Assembly (NCBI GenBank): GCA_026419655.1
Contig: JANZZA010000172.1
Location: 1 to 15,851, forward strand
Reading direction: 5' to 3'
Length of the DNA stretch: 15,851 nucleotides
Source of the DNA: Armatimonadota bacterium
GTDB lineage: Bacteria > Armatimonadota > Zipacnadia > Zipacnadales > FEN-943
Shown: in pieces, positions 13,857 through 15,851 of the stretch
Position numbering within the stretch: position 1 is the first letter of the stretch
How the letters are laid out: each line of letters opens with the position of its first letter
Position numbers and translations under genes: made by a program
The notes under the pieces: generated by a model
The model's input: only the letters and a program-made list of their open reading frames with translations
Databases searched by the model: none
Told to the model about the DNA's origin: nothing

Positions 13857-14639
13857 ATGAGCGAGAGCCAGTTGGAGCTTTGCGCTCGTGCGATTGCTGA
13901 ACGGCTGGGACCGGAAAGTGCTGTAGTGGTGCTCACCGGCGCGGGACTGTCGGCAGAGACAGGGCTGCCGACTTTTCGCGGCGCGGGTGGATTGCTAAAT
14001 GCTCCAGAGCTGCTCGAAGCTTTCACCGCCGACCTGCTGCAGCGTGCTCCTCGCCTTTGGTGGGAGGTCTTCCAGCGTCTGCGAGAACTGCTCAGCGAGG
14101 TGCGTCCCAGTCCGGCGCATATTGCTCTGTCGGACCTTGAGGCACTGCTGCGTCCTCACCTGCGCTTGGTCATTATCACCCAGAATGTTGACGGCCTGCA
14201 CCAGGCTGCGGGCAATCGGCGCGTATTGGAGCTGCATGGTAGCGCGCGCCGCTATTATTGCACCTGCTGCGGTCGAGCGCACAGTTTTTTGCCAGAGCAT
14301 CTCGTCGAGTTACCGCCGCGGTGCGCGTGCGGCGGTGTGATCCGCCCGGCGGTCGTTCTTTTCGGGGAGGTCACCCCGGAGGAAGTCTGGCAAGAGGCTT
14401 ACGCAGCAGCCCAGCGGGCGTCGGTGATGCTGGTGGTTGGCACGTCGCTGCAGGTCGAACCGGCTGCCTCACTGCCCGCCGTGGCGTTGTATAACCGTGC
14501 TCTCGTCATCGAGATCAACCCCGAGACCACTCCGCTCAGTGGCGCCGCGAGGTTTTCCTTCCGCGCTTTCGCCAGCCATCTGCTGCCCCTGCTGGTGGAG
14601 CGCCTGCGAGGCCTGCTGCGCCAGAAGATGGCCTCCTAG
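13857..14639 (+). CDS. cobB: NAD-dependent protein deacylase (sirtuin) CobB
   Basis: 260-residue SIR2-family enzyme that removes acyl groups from lysines using NAD+, giving nicotinamide and O-acyl-ADP-ribose; cytoplasmic, and often a regulator of acetyl-CoA synthetase. Motifs in order: GAGLSAETGLPTFRG (28-42), TQNVDGLHQAAG (108-119), catalytic His127 in LELHG, zinc cysteines Cys135/Cys138 and Cys156/Cys158, RPAVVLFGE (163-171), VVGTSLQVEPAA (193-204) and IEINPE (218-223). The second zinc pair is C-x-C (RCACGG) rather than the commoner C-x2-C. Start at ATG 13857 with AAGGGG about 9 bases upstream; the upstream in-frame extension overlaps the divergent gene and resembles nothing. Alone on its strand here, so no operon partner is visible. 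Confidence 0.95.
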   Translation: MSESQLELCARAIAERLGPESAVVVLTGAGLSAETGLPTFRGAGGLLNAPELLEAFTADLLQRAPRLWWEVFQRLRELLSEVRPSPAHIALSDLEALLRPHLRLVIITQNVDGLHQAAGNRRVLELHGSARRYYCTCCGRAHSFLPEHLVELPPRCACGGVIRPAVVLFGEVTPEEVWQEAYAAAQRASVMLVVGTSLQVEPAASLPAVALYNRALVIEINPETTPLSGAARFSFRAFASHLLPLLVERLRGLLRQKMAS

Positions 14640-14972
14640 CGGTGGATCTAAAGGTCCTCTGCGCAGTCTGACTCAGCCTGCAGCCGCCTGGAAGGCTGTT
14701 GCAAAGGCTGATGCAGGCCGGTCCACAGTCGGGGGAGTACAGAAAGCGGGGGGCCGAGGTTTTACCTGCGTTCTAGCTAGCCACTGTTATGGCGACTTTT
14801 GTAACGCTCCCTCGGAGTGGGATTACTACCAGGCCATCGCTCTCGGCTCTGCCTTGTGGGACACACTGCAGCCGGGACTTTCGATTTTCGTCCGTGCCAG
14901 CGAGGCGACGGGAAATAGACTCGTCTCCGCTGCCGACGAAGGCAGGCTGGACCCGTTGAAGTTGTCTTGTCC
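14640..14972. other. Convergent intergenic region after cobB
   Basis: 333 bases between two convergent stops, with no credible gene. A weak hairpin, CAGCC/GGCTG with an 8-base loop (14681-14698), lies about 40 bases past the cobB stop, without a U-run. The third copy of the dispersed intergenic motif is at 14791-14804. Nothing else was recognised. Confidence 0.55.
14791..14804 (+). repeat. Dispersed intergenic motif, copy B
   Basis: GGCGACTTTTGTAA, matching copy A at 13 of 14 positions and followed by CGCTCCC. In the gap between cobB and the degenerate GGDEF gene. Confidence 0.4.
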
Positions 14973-15851
14973 TCAGCAGTAAAGGAAGGGACCTTGATGA
15001 TCCTGCAGGGCTGCGCGATGAGCGGCTTCCTCAGCCTGTCGGAGCAGCTCTGCCTCATCCGGGCCGTCGAGATTCCATCCACTCACCCCAAATCTGACCT
15101 TATACCTTGAAGCCTGCGTTTCCTGGCAGGAAACCATCTGGTCGAGGCGTATGGCAGCTAACAGGGCATTGCGTTTAGTCGTGTGGGGCATAAGGATGGC
15201 GAGGCGAGCTGGTCCCAGCCGCGCACAGGTGTCGGTGCGCCGGGAATTAGCAGCTATCATCTGGCCTATTTCCCTCAGCGCGGCGTCCAGGTGGTGTGGG
15301 TCTTCAACCGGCTCCACGTCAATCACTACAAGTGCCAGTTCCGCCCCGTAAGATGCTGCACGAAGGGCCTCGCGCTGGAGCTGTTCGTGGAAATAGGCCG
15401 CGTTGTACAGGCCCGTGGTCGGGTCGAGAAGGCCCAGGCACTGGCTTGGTTTAGCGGTCGCGAGATGTACGAGAGTAGGGCCTGCGGCGGTGACGGTGGC
15501 AGCAGCCCAATCCCAGTCGGCTTCTGCTCCGTTGGCAAGGCTTCCCAGCCGCATAAGTGCCTGCAGCTGCCCTCCGAGTCGAATCTCATGTGTCCGGAAC
15601 ACGTTCCAGGCATCGGCTGTAGGCTCTGGCCGGGTGTACGCAGTCTGCACGGGATAAATTCGGGACGCCGGCCGAAGGCACAAAGCATCGGGCACCATGT
15701 GGCGAAAATACTCGGCGAGCCCGGCCATGTGTTGCTGTATCACCGCTCCACGTACCGGCAGGTAAGAATACAGATAACCGTGCCAGATATCGCGGTCACA
15801 TGCGAAAAGCCACGCATCCAGGCCGTGCTCCATGCCGGCCTCACAGAGCAT
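14973..15851 (-). CDS. Degenerate GGDEF-domain protein, N-terminus cut by window edge
   Basis: 292 residues visible; the frame runs off the right edge. Residues about 1-135 of the visible part are an unrecognised domain, perhaps a GAF-like or other sensory fold. From 142 the sequence follows a GGDEF domain: LDPTTGLYN (normally DxLTGLxN), then ALVVIDVE with one metal-type Asp (178). At the signature position RLGPARLAILMP (211-222) replaces RxGGDEFaillP, so the cyclase active site is lost and diguanylate cyclase activity is not expected. RRTD at 204-207, spaced like the inhibitory I-site RxxD, is kept, so c-di-GMP binding remains possible. The segment equivalent to FKxINDxxGHxxGD is also shortened. 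An ATG happens to be the last codon at the edge, but nothing supports it as the true start. Stop TGA at 14973-14975. Confidence 0.75.
   Translation of the reverse strand: MLCEAGMEHGLDAWLFACDRDIWHGYLYSYLPVRGAVIQQHMAGLAEYFRHMVPDALCLRPASRIYPVQTAYTRPEPTADAWNVFRTHEIRLGGQLQALMRLGSLANGAEADWDWAAATVTAAGPTLVHLATAKPSQCLGLLDPTTGLYNAAYFHEQLQREALRAASYGAELALVVIDVEPVEDPHHLDAALREIGQMIAANSRRTDTCARLGPARLAILMPHTTKRNALLAAIRLDQMVSCQETQASRYKVRFGVSGWNLDGPDEAELLRQAEEAAHRAALQDHQGPFLYC

Noticed and set aside
14437..14982. 181-codon plus-strand frame running from cobB into the following gap
   Set aside because: More than a third lies inside cobB in another frame, and the remainder has no ribosome site or family resemblance.
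15849..15851. ATG at the right edge as the real start of the degenerate GGDEF protein
   Set aside because: It is the last codon of the window, so no upstream sequence can support it; its position at the edge is probably chance.

Overview
The window is GC-rich bacterial DNA, very probably one contig from a metagenome or low-input assembly. The first 19 bases are exactly the Tn5/Nextera mosaic-end adapter, so the left edge is a library artefact and the real sequence starts at base 20. The protein mix is typical of large-genome, glycan-degrading environmental bacteria: a copper-amine-oxidase-N-like 'stalk' domain, bacterial Ig-like domains, a secreted beta-propeller protein ending in a dockerin-like Ca-binding pair, and a GH2 enzyme with a discoidin module. 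Armatimonadota or a neighbouring or planctomycete-like lineage is a reasonable guess, but no marker gene here decides it.

Layout from left to right. A truncated lysA (minus) is preceded by a short leader holding a good sigma70-type promoter, a small hairpin and a strong intrinsic-terminator-like stem-loop. Upstream of it on the same strand is a 762-residue exported protein with Ig-like domains, a very long Ala/Pro linker and a C-terminal stalk domain. An 850-base non-coding stretch follows, with a 32-bp tandem duplication and several inverted repeats. Next come a zinc-dependent MDR dehydrogenase (plus), a 600-base highly structured intergenic region, and a secreted GH2 glycosidase with a C-terminal F5/8C (CBM32-like) domain (plus). 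After a convergent gap there is a PfkB-family sugar kinase (minus) and, upstream of it on the same strand, a giant secreted NHL/TIG/CARDB-like/dockerin-like protein. A class III sirtuin (cobB, plus) is divergent from that gene, and the right edge cuts a minus-strand protein with a degenerate GGDEF domain.

How the genes may work together (inference). The GH2 enzyme, the dehydrogenase and the sugar kinase could take part in releasing and oxidising or phosphorylating sugars from a complex glycan. They are not one operon, since strands and spacing differ, and no transporter or isomerase is seen. The two large exported proteins look like cell-surface or extracellular binding and scaffold proteins of unknown target. 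lysA and cobB are housekeeping genes.

I did not find a clearly new multi-gene system. The most distinctive signals are the compact promoter-hairpin-terminator leader of lysA, the GGDEF domain that has lost its active site but kept an RxxD I-site-like motif, the duplicated beta-rich module in the giant protein, the paired intergenic inverted repeats between the dehydrogenase and GH2 genes, and a short motif shared by three intergenic regions.
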